Assembly (NCBI RefSeq): GCF_018130615.1
Contig: NZ_JAFCKB010000010.1
Location: forward strand, 62,001 to 126,000
DNA: 64,000 nt
DNA from: Bradyrhizobium manausense
Lineage (GTDB): Bacteria > Pseudomonadota > Alphaproteobacteria > Rhizobiales > Xanthobacteraceae
Direction: 5' to 3'
Position 1 is the stretch's first letter. Every line of letters begins with the position of its first letter. The position numbers and the translations under genes were made by a program. Shown piece after piece: positions 17,673 through 26,084 of the stretch. The notes under the pieces were generated by a model, which had not been told where the DNA came from, made no database searches, and worked only from the letters and a program-made list of their open reading frames with translations.

Positions 17673-17990
17673 ATGAAGTATCTCTTTGTCGCGATGGCTA
17701 TCGGCGCTGCAGCGCTGGCCGGCGGATCCGCAGCCAACGCGGCCGGTGACGGAAAGGCCAAGCCGAACGCACAGACGCGCCAATCGACCGATATCAGCGC
17801 GCAGCATCGGCATCATCATGGCCATCGCCATCACGGCTGGCGTCCGCACCACCACGGCTATTATCGGCCGCACTATCGCAGCTATGGCTATTACCCGCGG
17901 CACCAGGGCTATTACGGCGGCGGACCCTACGGCTATTATGGCGGTGGCGGCCCCGGCGTGAGCTTCAGCTTCGGCGGCAATCGCTGGTGA
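17673..17990 (+). CDS. His/Tyr/Gly-rich secreted protein
   Basis: 105 residues. The signal peptide MKYLFVAMAIGAAALAGGS ends at AANA-AGDG. The mature part is low complexity, first a His-rich tract (HRHHHGHRHHGW, residues 45-56), then Tyr/Gly-rich repeats (PHHHGYY, RSYGYYPRHQGYY, GGGPYGYYGGGG) and a VSFSFGG end. Such small periplasmic proteins are common in Bradyrhizobium. Metal binding by the His tract is plausible but unproven. It is followed by a good bidirectional terminator. Confidence 0.78.
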   Translation: MKYLFVAMAIGAAALAGGSAANAAGDGKAKPNAQTRQSTDISAQHRHHHGHRHHGWRPHHHGYYRPHYRSYGYYPRHQGYYGGGPYGYYGGGGPGVSFSFGGNRW

Positions 17991-17994
17991 GACC

Positions 17995-18023
17995 AAAGGC
18001 CCGCAGAGATGCGGGCCTTCTTT
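17995..18023. terminator. Bidirectional rho-independent terminator
   Basis: The stem AAGGCCCGC (17996-18004) pairs with GCGGGCCTT (18011-18019) around an AGAGAT loop, followed by TCTTT on the plus strand and by CTTTGG on the minus strand. It sits between the convergent His-rich protein gene (ends 17990) and the amine oxidase gene (ends 18025) and can serve both. Confidence 0.85.
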
Positions 18024-18024
18024 C

Positions 18025-19296
18025 CTATCCGCGCAGGATCAGCCCCGCCGTCTCCGCTCCGCTCGCGAGCGCTGCCTCGACCGTCCCCATGTCGCGACCG
18101 CGATAGAGCGCTTCACCCGAGAACAGCACCGGGCCATCGGCGCGCGCGAGACGCTCTTGCGCTGCGCGCGTCCGCAGCGTTGCCCAGGAATAGGCCCCGC
18201 GGGCGAAGGGATCATGCGCCCAATTGGGGGCTGCGGCCACCATGAGCTCCCGCGCAATCTCCTGGCGCGGAATGCGGAAGATTGCGGCGAGCGAGGAGAT
18301 CCCGGCGTCGATCAATCCTTGCGGATCGAGATGCGACAGCTCCGCCGTTCGCGGACCGCCAAGCCATCCCGTGAGCACGGGATGCCGATCCGGCTGCCGC
18401 GTCCACCACACGGGGATGGTTTCATCCGACAGCAGGAACAGCATGTCCGAAAACTCTGCGCGCCGCTCGCGCCACCATGGCCGCGCAAACCGCAGCAGGA
18501 TTTTGATGACGCTGCCGAAGCCGATGTCGTCGGCGGCTGCGGCCTTTGCGCGCGCGGTCGCGGGCAGCGTAATCTCGCGCAGCAACGGCAGCGGCACCGT
18601 GAGGACCACGCGATCGCAGCTTTGTGCCGCGCCGCCGGCAGAGCGGATGGCGAGCTTGCCATCGCTCTCCTCGATCGCCGTGACCACGGCACCGAAGTGA
18701 ATGGCAACGCCAGACTTGCGGCACCCGGTTTCCAGGAAATCGATCAGGCCGCCATAGCCGCCGTCAATGCGCGCCTGCATGGCGTGTCCGTCGTTCATCC
18801 ATTCGTCGCGTAGCGCCAGTGTCGAGGCGCGCTCGGGGTCGGCCGCATCGTAGCCCTCGACCATGCGTTCGACGGCATGGCGCAGGCGCGCGTCGTCCGG
18901 TCCGCCAAAATGCTGGCGCAGGAAATCGGCGACGGTGAGATCGTCGGCCAGATCCTTCACCGCGGCATGAAGCCTTGCGTCATGGAGATCGCGCGGGTTC
19001 TCCCGCGAGAAGTCCGTGCCGTCAAAGCTCCATTGCGCGCCGCCGATGGTCCGCACCGTCAGTCCGGCCTCGCGTGCGAGGCCGCGCGTGACCGGCGCCT
19101 CGCCGTGGACGAACTCGGCACCGGCATCAGCGGGATAACCGAACTCCGAGGCCGGCAGCGGATGGATACGCCCGCCGCAGCGGTCGCGCGCCTCCAGGAT
19201 CGTGACTTGTTTGCCGCCGCGCGCAAGCTCGCGGGCAGCCATCAGGCCGGCGGCGCCCGCGCCGACGATGACGATATGCTCTGACGTGTCCGACAT
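18025..19296 (-). CDS. FAD-dependent flavin amine oxidase
   Basis: 423 residues. The dinucleotide-binding motif is HIVIVGAGAAGLMAARELA, followed by ILEARDRCGGRI, the standard amine-oxidase GG motif. The C-terminus has PVLFSGEALYRGRDMGTVEAALASG, the FAD-binding end of the family. It oxidises an amine or a similar C-N/C-C bond with O2 and belongs with the monoamine/polyamine oxidase-phytoene desaturase superfamily. It is the last gene of a tight three-gene group: its start is 4 bases downstream of the stop of the RibD-like gene. Confidence 0.88.
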   Translation of the reverse strand: MSDTSEHIVIVGAGAAGLMAARELARGGKQVTILEARDRCGGRIHPLPASEFGYPADAGAEFVHGEAPVTRGLAREAGLTVRTIGGAQWSFDGTDFSRENPRDLHDARLHAAVKDLADDLTVADFLRQHFGGPDDARLRHAVERMVEGYDAADPERASTLALRDEWMNDGHAMQARIDGGYGGLIDFLETGCRKSGVAIHFGAVVTAIEESDGKLAIRSAGGAAQSCDRVVLTVPLPLLREITLPATARAKAAAADDIGFGSVIKILLRFARPWWRERRAEFSDMLFLLSDETIPVWWTRQPDRHPVLTGWLGGPRTAELSHLDPQGLIDAGISSLAAIFRIPRQEIARELMVAAAPNWAHDPFARGAYSWATLRTRAAQERLARADGPVLFSGEALYRGRDMGTVEAALASGAETAGLILRG

Positions 19297-19300
19297 GCTG

Positions 19301-20017
19301 TTATTGGCGCGCGGCCTCGTTCTGGATCAGATAGCGCAGCAGCAGGACGCCGCCGCCGAGATCCCGCGTGCTCTCCAACGTCATCGCGGTGAGCGGCGCG
19401 CGCTTGTCGCTGTCCGCCTCGACCGAATCGAACACGAAAGGTGCGCCCCGGGCACCGTCGATCGCGGGGCTGAGGATCAGGTTGAATTCGTCGATCAGGC
19501 CGGCGCGCAGGAACGCGCCGTTTGCGACGCCACCACCCTCCACCAGCAGGCGCTTCACACCAAGCTCGCGATTGAGGATCTCGACCGTCAAGGCGAGGTC
19601 GATCTCGGATTTTCCGGCAAAGATGTAGGACACGCCCTCGCCGCGCAGACCGGCGAGATGAGAGTCCGGCACGCCCTCGGTCAGCACCACGACGATCGGA
19701 TCGCCGCCAATGTCGGAGCGGCCCCAACCGATCTTGCCGTGCGCGTCCAGCACCACGCCGTAGGTCTTCACATTGTTCTTGGCATCGCGCCGCGCGAACC
19801 AGTTCTGGCGGGGAAATGTCGCGCTGGACGTCTCGGGATAAGGCTTGCCCTTGGCGAATTCGGAGCCGGTGACACGACCGATCACCCAGGCATCGCCGCC
19901 GAGCTCGTCATGGATCTTCTCGAACCAGTCGGTGCCGGCTCCCTTCGGACGCCAACGGCTGGGATGCGTACGGCCGTCGAGGCTCGCATGCATCAGGCAG
20001 ACGACATAAGGCTTCAT
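19301..20017 (-). CDS. RibD C-terminal/dihydrofolate-reductase-like protein
   Basis: 238 residues starting at the ATG at 20017 (MKPYVVCLMHASLDGRTHPS), 6 bases after GGAGA; an ATG at 20023 is too close to that site. The SLDGR segment, WVIGRVTGSEF and KRLLVEGGGVANGAFLRAGLIDE are hallmarks of the RibD C-terminal NADPH-dependent reductase fold. It is a stand-alone reductase domain without the deaminase, so a role in riboflavin synthesis is only one option. It is co-transcribed with an FAD enzyme, which may hint at flavin-linked function (inference). Confidence 0.85.
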   Translation of the reverse strand: MKPYVVCLMHASLDGRTHPSRWRPKGAGTDWFEKIHDELGGDAWVIGRVTGSEFAKGKPYPETSSATFPRQNWFARRDAKNNVKTYGVVLDAHGKIGWGRSDIGGDPIVVVLTEGVPDSHLAGLRGEGVSYIFAGKSEIDLALTVEILNRELGVKRLLVEGGGVANGAFLRAGLIDEFNLILSPAIDGARGAPFVFDSVEADSDKRAPLTAMTLESTRDLGGGVLLLRYLIQNEAARQ

Positions 20018-20039
20018 ATGCATTCTCCGTAGCAGCGCG

Positions 20040-20714
20040 TCACGCCGGGTTGCTGCCTTTCTCGCCATCGTTCTTGGCGCGGGCGCTCACGATCACCGCC
20101 AGCGGGTTGAGCTTGGGCGGCGCGACCAGCTTCAGCGTGTTGCTGTCGTGATGATTGAACGGCGCCCCGCGGACGAACAACTCGGTCTGGATCAGATAGC
20201 TCCAGCTGCCATCGTCGTTGAACGTGATGTCGCAGCGATAAGCGTCGGTGCGAAAAGCTTGTTCCAGGAAGTCGGTCGAGCAGATCCCGTAAGCGGTATC
20301 GCCGCGCTTCGCCGTAACGGAGATCTTCTTATCATCCGGCTTGGCTTGACCCGAGGCGAGCAGCACCTGCCCGCGCGGGATCGCCAGCGTCTGCATGATC
20401 AGCCCGGTCGCGGGCTCCCAGAGCCAGTAGCCGACCTGGTCGTGAAAGGTGATGTCTTCCTCGGGCGTGTTGATGTGAATGTGATAGCGCAAGCCATAGA
20501 ACAGTTGCGGCCCGTTGGCCTGCGGATCGATTGGGTCCATCCGGACGTGCTCGATGAAGGTCCGCCGCTCCGGCCCCTCCGCTTTCGGATTGATGTCGAT
20601 GCCCTTGTCCGCCTGCCAGGTGCCGGCGAGCCGGCGGAGTGGCCCGAGATTGGCAAGGCTGTCGGGCGAGACGTCTTCGGGCTCGGTGAAGATGTCGGCG
20701 GGAAGGGGGAGCAT
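20040..20714 (-). CDS. FABP-like heme-binding beta-barrel (nitrobindin-type) protein
   Basis: 224 residues from the ATG at 20714, preceded by GAGGA. LANLGPLRRLAGTWQADKG matches the N-terminal strand of the THAP4/nitrobindin-like FABP family. YHIHINTPEEDITFHDQVGYWLWEPATG and TLAIPRGQVLLASG are further family segments. Members form a 10-stranded barrel and some bind heme and nitric oxide; an obvious heme-ligand His near the C-terminus (FNHHDSNTLKLV) is present. It is first in the group with the RibD-like and amine oxidase genes. Confidence 0.78.
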   Translation of the reverse strand: MLPLPADIFTEPEDVSPDSLANLGPLRRLAGTWQADKGIDINPKAEGPERRTFIEHVRMDPIDPQANGPQLFYGLRYHIHINTPEEDITFHDQVGYWLWEPATGLIMQTLAIPRGQVLLASGQAKPDDKKISVTAKRGDTAYGICSTDFLEQAFRTDAYRCDITFNDDGSWSYLIQTELFVRGAPFNHHDSNTLKLVAPPKLNPLAVIVSARAKNDGEKGSNPA

Positions 20715-20881
20715 GGCGTCCTCGCATCGTTGCGCGCAGCAGCAATAGCACAAGGGCGCCGCGAAACTAGCGCGACGGAACCGCAGGGCTGCCCATGCGT
20801 TATGACAGCTTGTGCACGAGTCCTCGAAAATCCGGGCTCGAGTGGGCAGGACGCCCATGTCATGCGTTGCGAGGGGGTCCC

Positions 20882-22978
20882 GTGCTGTCTGAGAACACTG
20901 CTCGGCAGTCAAGTGACATGGACTTCCTCGCCGGCGGAGGCGAGCTGGGTGCGATGATGCACGCCCTCGACTGGTCGGATTCGCCGCTCGGCCCTCCCCT
21001 GCAATGGTCCCAAGCGCTCAAGACCACGGTCCGCATGCTGCTGCCCGCACAGGCCCAGATCGTTCTGTTCTGGGGTCGTGATTTCGTCGCACTTTACAAT
21101 GACGCCTACGCGCCCGGCATCGGCGCCAATCATCCCCGCGCCCTCGGCCGGCCCGCGATCGAAAACTGGGGAGAGTTGTGGGACGATCTCGAACCGTTGC
21201 TGGCTGGCGTCCGCAACACGAGAAAGACATTCGCGGCGAAGGATCGTCCCTTCTACGTCGAGCGTCACGGTTACGGCGAGACGAGTTACTGGGACGTCTC
21301 CTACTCGGCCGTACCGGATGACGATGGCTCGGTCGGCGGCGTCCTCTGCATCGTCTCCGAGACGACCGAACGCGTTCTCGGTGAGACGCAGCTGCGGGCG
21401 AGCGAAGCGCGCTACAGGGAGCTCAATGCCACGCTCGAGCAGCGCGTCGCCGAACGCACCGCCGAGCGTCATTTGCTCGCCACCATCGTCGAAACCACCG
21501 ACGGGCAGATTGAGGCGCTCGATCTCGGCTATCGCTGGCTTGCCATCAACGCGTCCAGCGCCGACGCCTATGAGCGCATCTACGGCAAGCGCCCGAATGT
21601 CGGCGATTCCCTGCAAGAATTCCTGGCCGACCGGCCCGAACATCTCGCTGCGGCAACCGCGATCTGGGGGCGCGCACTTGAAGGCGAAGCTTTCACCAGC
21701 ATCGAGGAGCTCGGCGATCCCCGTTTTGACCGTCGCGTCTACGAAATGAAGTTCGAGGCACTGCGCGCGGCCGACGGCACGCGGATCGGCGCGTTCCTGA
21801 CGGGGGTGGACGCGACGGATCGCCTCGAGGAGCAGGCGCGGCTTGCGCGGGCCGAGGAGGCGCTGCGTCAGGCGCAGAAGATGGAGGCGATGGGCCAGCT
21901 CACCGGCGGCGTCGCGCACGACTTCAACAATCTGCTGACGCCGATCGTCGGCCTGCTCGACCTGTTTCAGCGCAAGGGTATCGGCGGCGAGCGCGAGCGT
22001 CGCCTGATCGCCGGCGCCGCGCAGGCAGCCGAGCGCGCCAAGACGCTGGTGCAGCGCCTGCTCGCTTTCGCGCGCAGGCAACCGCTTCAGGCCATTCCAG
22101 TCAATATCGGCCGGCTCGTCGCCGACATGGGCGAGCTGATCTCCAGCACCACCGGCCCGCAGATCCAGGTGAACGTGGACACGCCGGAAGGCTTGCCGGA
22201 AGCCATGGCCGATCCCAACCAGATCGAGATGGCAATCCTGAATCTCAGCGTGAACGCGCGTGACGCCATGCCCGACGGCGGCAAGCTGCGTATCTCGGCC
22301 AAGGCCCGGACGATCGAGCACGCGCACGGCTCCGAGCTCGTGCCGGGCACTTATGTCTGCATCTCGGTTGCGGATACCGGCATCGGCATGGACGAAGAGA
22401 CGCTGGCTCACGCGGTTGAGCCGTTTTTCTCGACCAAGGGCATCGGACAAGGGACCGGCCTTGGTCTGTCAATGGTCCACGGCCTGGCATCGCAGCTCGG
22501 TGGGGCGCTGACGATCAAGAGCACTGTGGGAGCGGGCACTACAGTCGAATTGTGGCTGCCGGTCAGTCACGCGGCCGCGGGCGCGACCGATACGGCGCCC
22601 CAGGCAAGACCGCGACCGCTGCCCGCCGGCACGGCACTGCTGGTGGACGACGAACCGCTGGTGCGCATGAGCACCGCCGAGATGCTGAGCGAGCTCGGCT
22701 ACAGGGTCGTCGAAACAGGATCGGCGGAGGATGCGCTTCAGCGCGTCAAGGACGGCCTGCGGCCGAACCTGCTGGTCACGGACCATCTGATGCCCGGCAT
22801 GAACGGAACAGACCTCGGCCTCGCCCTGCGCAATCAATATCCCGAGCTCCAGGTTCTCATCGTATCAGGCTACGCCAACAACGAAGGCATCACGCCGGAC
22901 CTGTCGCGGCTGACAAAACCCTTCCGAAGCGACGAGCTCGCGGCGAGCCTGGCGAACCTGACGAAGGCCGCCCGGTAG
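20882..22978 (+). CDS. Hybrid histidine kinase with PAS sensor and C-terminal receiver
   Basis: 698 residues from a GTG at 20882, five bases after GAGGGGG; an ATG at 20918 is an alternative. Order: a PAS/GAF-like sensor (about residues 15-170), a coiled-coil linker (ASEARYRELNATLEQRVAER), a second PAS (about 190-320), then the HisKA dimerisation helix with phospho-accepting His346 in GGVAHDFNNLLTPI. The HATPase domain follows (NLSVNARDAMPDGG, VADTGIGMDEE, GQGTGLGLSMVHG). Last is a receiver with acidic VDDEP and phospho-acceptor Asp634 in LLVTDHLMPGMNG. It has no membrane segment, so it is a soluble sensor. Phosphate probably moves from His346 to Asp634. It has no adjacent response regulator with an output domain, so downstream partners are unknown. 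Confidence 0.9.
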   Translation: MLSENTARQSSDMDFLAGGGELGAMMHALDWSDSPLGPPLQWSQALKTTVRMLLPAQAQIVLFWGRDFVALYNDAYAPGIGANHPRALGRPAIENWGELWDDLEPLLAGVRNTRKTFAAKDRPFYVERHGYGETSYWDVSYSAVPDDDGSVGGVLCIVSETTERVLGETQLRASEARYRELNATLEQRVAERTAERHLLATIVETTDGQIEALDLGYRWLAINASSADAYERIYGKRPNVGDSLQEFLADRPEHLAAATAIWGRALEGEAFTSIEELGDPRFDRRVYEMKFEALRAADGTRIGAFLTGVDATDRLEEQARLARAEEALRQAQKMEAMGQLTGGVAHDFNNLLTPIVGLLDLFQRKGIGGERERRLIAGAAQAAERAKTLVQRLLAFARRQPLQAIPVNIGRLVADMGELISSTTGPQIQVNVDTPEGLPEAMADPNQIEMAILNLSVNARDAMPDGGKLRISAKARTIEHAHGSELVPGTYVCISVADTGIGMDEETLAHAVEPFFSTKGIGQGTGLGLSMVHGLASQLGGALTIKSTVGAGTTVELWLPVSHAAAGATDTAPQARPRPLPAGTALLVDDEPLVRMSTAEMLSELGYRVVETGSAEDALQRVKDGLRPNLLVTDHLMPGMNGTDLGLALRNQYPELQVLIVSGYANNEGITPDLSRLTKPFRSDELAASLANLTKAAR

Positions 22979-23319
22979 CGGTGAGATGCCCGCATGGTCA
23001 TTTCCGAACCATGCCATCCCGCACTGCAATCTGAACAATAGGCTGGCGATCAAATCGCGCTGACGTTGCGCCACGAAAGTTCTCGCCCTATGCTGAATTT
23101 TGCGTCGGGATGGGGCATGTGCGGCATGCCCGTCTTCCAGCGGGGCGCAATCCCCATCCTGACGGCACGACCGATTTTGATCCGGCAATTCATACGAACC
23201 AGCTGACGCTCTGCAGCGCCCTTTTCTCGACTGCGGAGCGATCATCGGCAACCACTCTGGAATTTCGCCACAACCTGATCGCGCGGCAACGCCGCAACAT
23301 GCCAACGGAGAGGTGCGTG
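22979..23319. other. Intergenic region with inverted repeats before protease gene
   Basis: 341 bases without a gene I can support. Nested inverted repeats lie at 23108-23159: outer arms GGATGGGG and CCCCATCC, and an inner GGGCATG-TGCGG-CATGCCC at 23113-23131. A weaker CATGGT/ACCATG pair follows the kinase stop. An open frame from 23110 into the protease exists, but its first 70 codons look non-coding. Confidence 0.5.
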
Positions 23320-24549
23320 ATGGCCAAAGCCACGACGAACGCGTATCTGCCAAAGGCCCTGGTCGCTCCGCAATTGACGCACGCCATCCACAGCGCCGCA
23401 GCGGCTCTTGGCGGAAAAATTTCGACGACCACCGTGCGGATGCCCATCACCAACGTCCTCAACGACGGCGACTACAGCGGCAGGATCTATGTCGGCAACA
23501 AGAAAGTTGAGGTCGACGTGCTTCTCGATACCGGCAGCAGCACGTTGGCGGTGGACGGCCATATCTACGACCCGACCAAGGACAGCACAGCCGAGCTCAC
23601 CAATATCGGTCAGGAGATCGGCTATGAGGATGGCAGCCGCTGGGTCGGCGGCATTGTGCTGACCGACATCAGCGTCAACTCCGCCCACCCCCTCACCCTG
23701 CCCAAGGTCCATACTGCCGTCGCCTATCACGCGACCAAGGAGATGTTCGGGCGGGCGCACGGCATCCTCGGCCTCGCCTACGCCAGGCTCAACGAGGCCT
23801 ACAGAATGCCGGGCCCGACCACTCCACCTCACTACACCTACAACCAGATTCAACACGGCCACCGCACCTATATCGAACCGTACTTCTCGCAACTCGAGGG
23901 CGCCGGCCTGGTGGCCAACAAGTTCGCCTTCTACACGCTGCGATCTTCGGTCAGCATGGCGACGGCGAAACCAGCGACCGATCCGCAGAACAGCGGATTT
24001 CTCATCCTCGGAGGCGGCGAGGAGCAAATCGATCTCTACGACGGCGCCTTCCAGGTCGCGCGCGTGGTTCACGACACCTACTACAATGTCAATCTGAGGT
24101 CCGTCACGGTCGGCAATACCGCGCCCGTGCAGGCCTTTCCGCCGACCAAGGCCAGCGGCGACGCGTCCAATGCCGTCGTGGACAGCGGCACCACCGGGAT
24201 CTATCTCGACAGGCCGGTGTTCAAGGAGGTCCTCGCGCGGTTCAAGTCTCTCGGCTTCGAGGATGAAATCCACGCCGGGTACCTGCCGATGAGCAAGCTC
24301 AAGCTGGCCGACTGGCCGGTGCTGACCTTCGTCCTGGAAGGCGCGCTCGGCAGCGACGTCAGCCTGGAGGTCACGCCGCAAACCTATTGGCAGACCGACG
24401 CACCGAAAGCCGGCCATGCCTCGCTGGCTTTCGGCAGCGAAAACGGCCCGTCGATTCTCGGGCTGCCGCTGATGAACAACTACTTCACCGTGTTCGACCG
24501 CTCGATCAACAAGGGGCTCGGGGTTGTCAGCTTTGCCCGGATCAAATAG
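23320..24549 (+). CDS. Pepsin-like aspartic protease (family A1)
   Basis: 409 residues from the ATG at 23320, about 6 bases after GGAGAGG. Both catalytic aspartates are present: Asp70 in VLLDTGSSTLAV and Asp288 in AVVDSGTTGIYL. Pepsin-like companions are IGYEDGSRWVGGIVLTDI (Tyr102 as the flap Tyr), GILGLAYARLNEAY, and ILGLPLMNNYFTVFDRSINK near the C-terminus. This bilobal single-chain enzyme is mainly eukaryotic, and bacterial copies such as the shewasins are few. No signal peptide is seen; the N-terminus MAKATTNAYLPKALVAPQLT is not hydrophobic enough. It may therefore act in the cytoplasm or leave by another route. There is no obvious long pro-segment. Neighbours are a histidine kinase upstream and LuxR regulators downstream, with no clear functional link. 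Confidence 0.88.
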   Translation: MAKATTNAYLPKALVAPQLTHAIHSAAAALGGKISTTTVRMPITNVLNDGDYSGRIYVGNKKVEVDVLLDTGSSTLAVDGHIYDPTKDSTAELTNIGQEIGYEDGSRWVGGIVLTDISVNSAHPLTLPKVHTAVAYHATKEMFGRAHGILGLAYARLNEAYRMPGPTTPPHYTYNQIQHGHRTYIEPYFSQLEGAGLVANKFAFYTLRSSVSMATAKPATDPQNSGFLILGGGEEQIDLYDGAFQVARVVHDTYYNVNLRSVTVGNTAPVQAFPPTKASGDASNAVVDSGTTGIYLDRPVFKEVLARFKSLGFEDEIHAGYLPMSKLKLADWPVLTFVLEGALGSDVSLEVTPQTYWQTDAPKAGHASLAFGSENGPSILGLPLMNNYFTVFDRSINKGLGVVSFARIK

Positions 24550-24865
24550 GCCGGCATCCCGGAACCGCAGTTCGGTCGGGAACTCCCCGCCGCAGCGCAC
24601 GTCAAGCGGCGTTGCATCGGGATAATCCTGCAACTTGATACAGGCTGCATACAAGGCGGCGCGCCTGCCAGAAACTTAGTCAGGCCAAGCACCGGACGCA
24701 CGGCCACACAGGCGCAAGGCGCGTCATCAGCAAAAATTCATCGGGCGACCCATGCGCTTGTGTGAAGTGCTCCCATTGCGTCGCGGACTCACAATGCTAA
24801 GACCTTGAGGTGAGACTTGCCTCACGAACCGGGACACCCGCCAGCGGCGGATGGTGCGGTTCCCC
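24550..24865. other. Intergenic region, no gene seen
   Basis: No frame with plausible coding character is seen between the protease stop and the repeats upstream of the first LuxR gene. An inverted repeat GTGAG-ACTTGC-CTCAC near 24811-24826 is the only structure noted; it could be part of a regulatory region. Confidence 0.4.
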
Positions 24866-24898
24866 AAGTGACTTTGAAGTGACTTTCAAGCGACATTT
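24866..24898. repeat. Three 11-bp tandem direct repeats upstream of LuxR gene
   Basis: AAGTGACTTTG, AAGTGACTTTC and AAGCGACATTT follow one another without gaps, ending 19 bases before the ATG at 24918. The 11-bp period places each copy on nearly the same helix face, as expected for cooperative regulator binding or for a leader structure. A decayed copy (TTTTGAAGTGAG) precedes the second paralogue. Confidence 0.65.
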
Positions 24899-24917
24899 TT
24901 CGAGTGAGTGGTTCGGA

Positions 24918-26063
24918 ATGCAGCAGGCCTTGGTCGAGAAATTCTCTGACCTCATCGGCGCGATCTACGATTGTGTGATTGCGCCCGAACAGTGGACGAG
25001 GGTTCTGAACGAGATTCGCACGGAGTTCGGGTTCGCGACCGCGATACTCTCGGCATGCAGCCTGACAAACCGGACGATCGGAGTAAATGCGGCCGCTGGT
25101 ACCGCCCCTGTCCAGACGTTAGCCCAGTACAGCATCGAGTATGCGGCTGATATCGTCGAACTCTGGGGCGGCGCCGAGCGCATTCGGCGATATCCGCTTG
25201 GAGAACCGATCATTCGATCCCAGGCCGTTCCGGAGGAGGTCATTCTCGGCAATCGGTATTATCGGGAATGGGCCCGGCCCAGGGGCTTGTCTGACGCCGT
25301 CGGCGTCGCCCTTGTTCGCGAGAAAACAATAATCGGAAATGCCATGTTCGCTCAGCATGAGTCTGACGGGGCCATTGAAGAGATACAGATCAGCGGTTTG
25401 CGCGTCCTCGCACCTCACATCCGCCGCGCCGTGACGATCAGCAATCTCTTCGACATGAAGACCGTGGAGGCCGCGACATTCGCCGCGACCGTCGAGGCCC
25501 TGACGGTCGGCGTCGTCCTCGTCGACGAGGATGCGAAGATCGTTCACGCCAATGCCGCAGCCGATGCCATGCTCACGGCAAACGATCCTATCCTGGTGCG
25601 ACAGGGCCGGATCGCGGTTCAGTCGACGGCGACGACCACCTCGTTGCATCAGGCCATCGCACAGGCCGCGAAGGACGAGGCGGCACTCGGCCAGAAGGGC
25701 ATCGGCATCCCGATCCTTCGCCCGAGCGGTGATCCGCTCGTCATCCACGTCATGCCGCTGCGACGCGGCTCCGTGCGGGCCCGCCTCGCCCAGCGCGCCA
25801 CCGCCGCCCTCTTCGTGGCATCAGCCTCCGGCCCGCCGCAAATGTCTCATGTCGCGCTCAACCAGCTCTATGACCTGACGCCGGCCGAGATCCGCATCTT
25901 CGAGCTCATCTGCGAAGGACACACACGCGACGCGATCTCGGACTTGCTCGGCGTGTCCGTCGCCACCGTGAAAACGCACCTGCTTCATGTGTTCGAGAAG
26001 ACGGGATGCCGCCGCCAGGTCGATCTGGTCAGGCTCGCGAAGTCGCTGACGTTTCCGGTATAA
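24918..26063 (+). CDS. LuxR-family regulator with PAS-like domain (paralogue 1)
   Basis: 381 residues. The ATG at 24918 sits in the same GAGTGGTTCGGAATGCAGCAG context as the next gene. The N-terminal 190 residues form an unidentified sensor-like region (VEKFSDLIGAIYDCVIAPEQW). Residues about 195-310 look PAS-like (TVEALTVGVVLVDEDAKIVH). The C-terminal LuxR helix-turn-helix (LTPAEIRIFELICEGHTRDA then VATVKTHLLHVFEKTG) covers about 320-378. It is probably a cytoplasmic DNA-binding regulator with an unknown ligand and no receiver domain. It is a tandem duplicate of the following gene, nearly identical in the last 90 residues but diverged earlier. Confidence 0.88.
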   Translation: MQQALVEKFSDLIGAIYDCVIAPEQWTRVLNEIRTEFGFATAILSACSLTNRTIGVNAAAGTAPVQTLAQYSIEYAADIVELWGGAERIRRYPLGEPIIRSQAVPEEVILGNRYYREWARPRGLSDAVGVALVREKTIIGNAMFAQHESDGAIEEIQISGLRVLAPHIRRAVTISNLFDMKTVEAATFAATVEALTVGVVLVDEDAKIVHANAAADAMLTANDPILVRQGRIAVQSTATTTSLHQAIAQAAKDEAALGQKGIGIPILRPSGDPLVIHVMPLRRGSVRARLAQRATAALFVASASGPPQMSHVALNQLYDLTPAEIRIFELICEGHTRDAISDLLGVSVATVKTHLLHVFEKTGCRRQVDLVRLAKSLTFPV

Positions 26064-26084
26064 TTTTGAAGTGAGTGGTTTGGA

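Noticed and set aside
20909-22450. A 513-codon minus-strand frame opposite the histidine kinase
   Set aside because: The kinase on the plus strand has intact H, N, G and receiver motifs; the opposite frame has none.
23110-23319. 70-codon N-terminal extension of the aspartic protease
   Set aside because: The extension crosses the inverted repeats, lacks a signal peptide, and the ATG at 23320 has the better ribosome site.
23242-24654. A 470-codon minus-strand frame opposite the pepsin-like protease
   Set aside because: It has no recognisable motifs, whereas the plus-strand reading has both catalytic aspartates.
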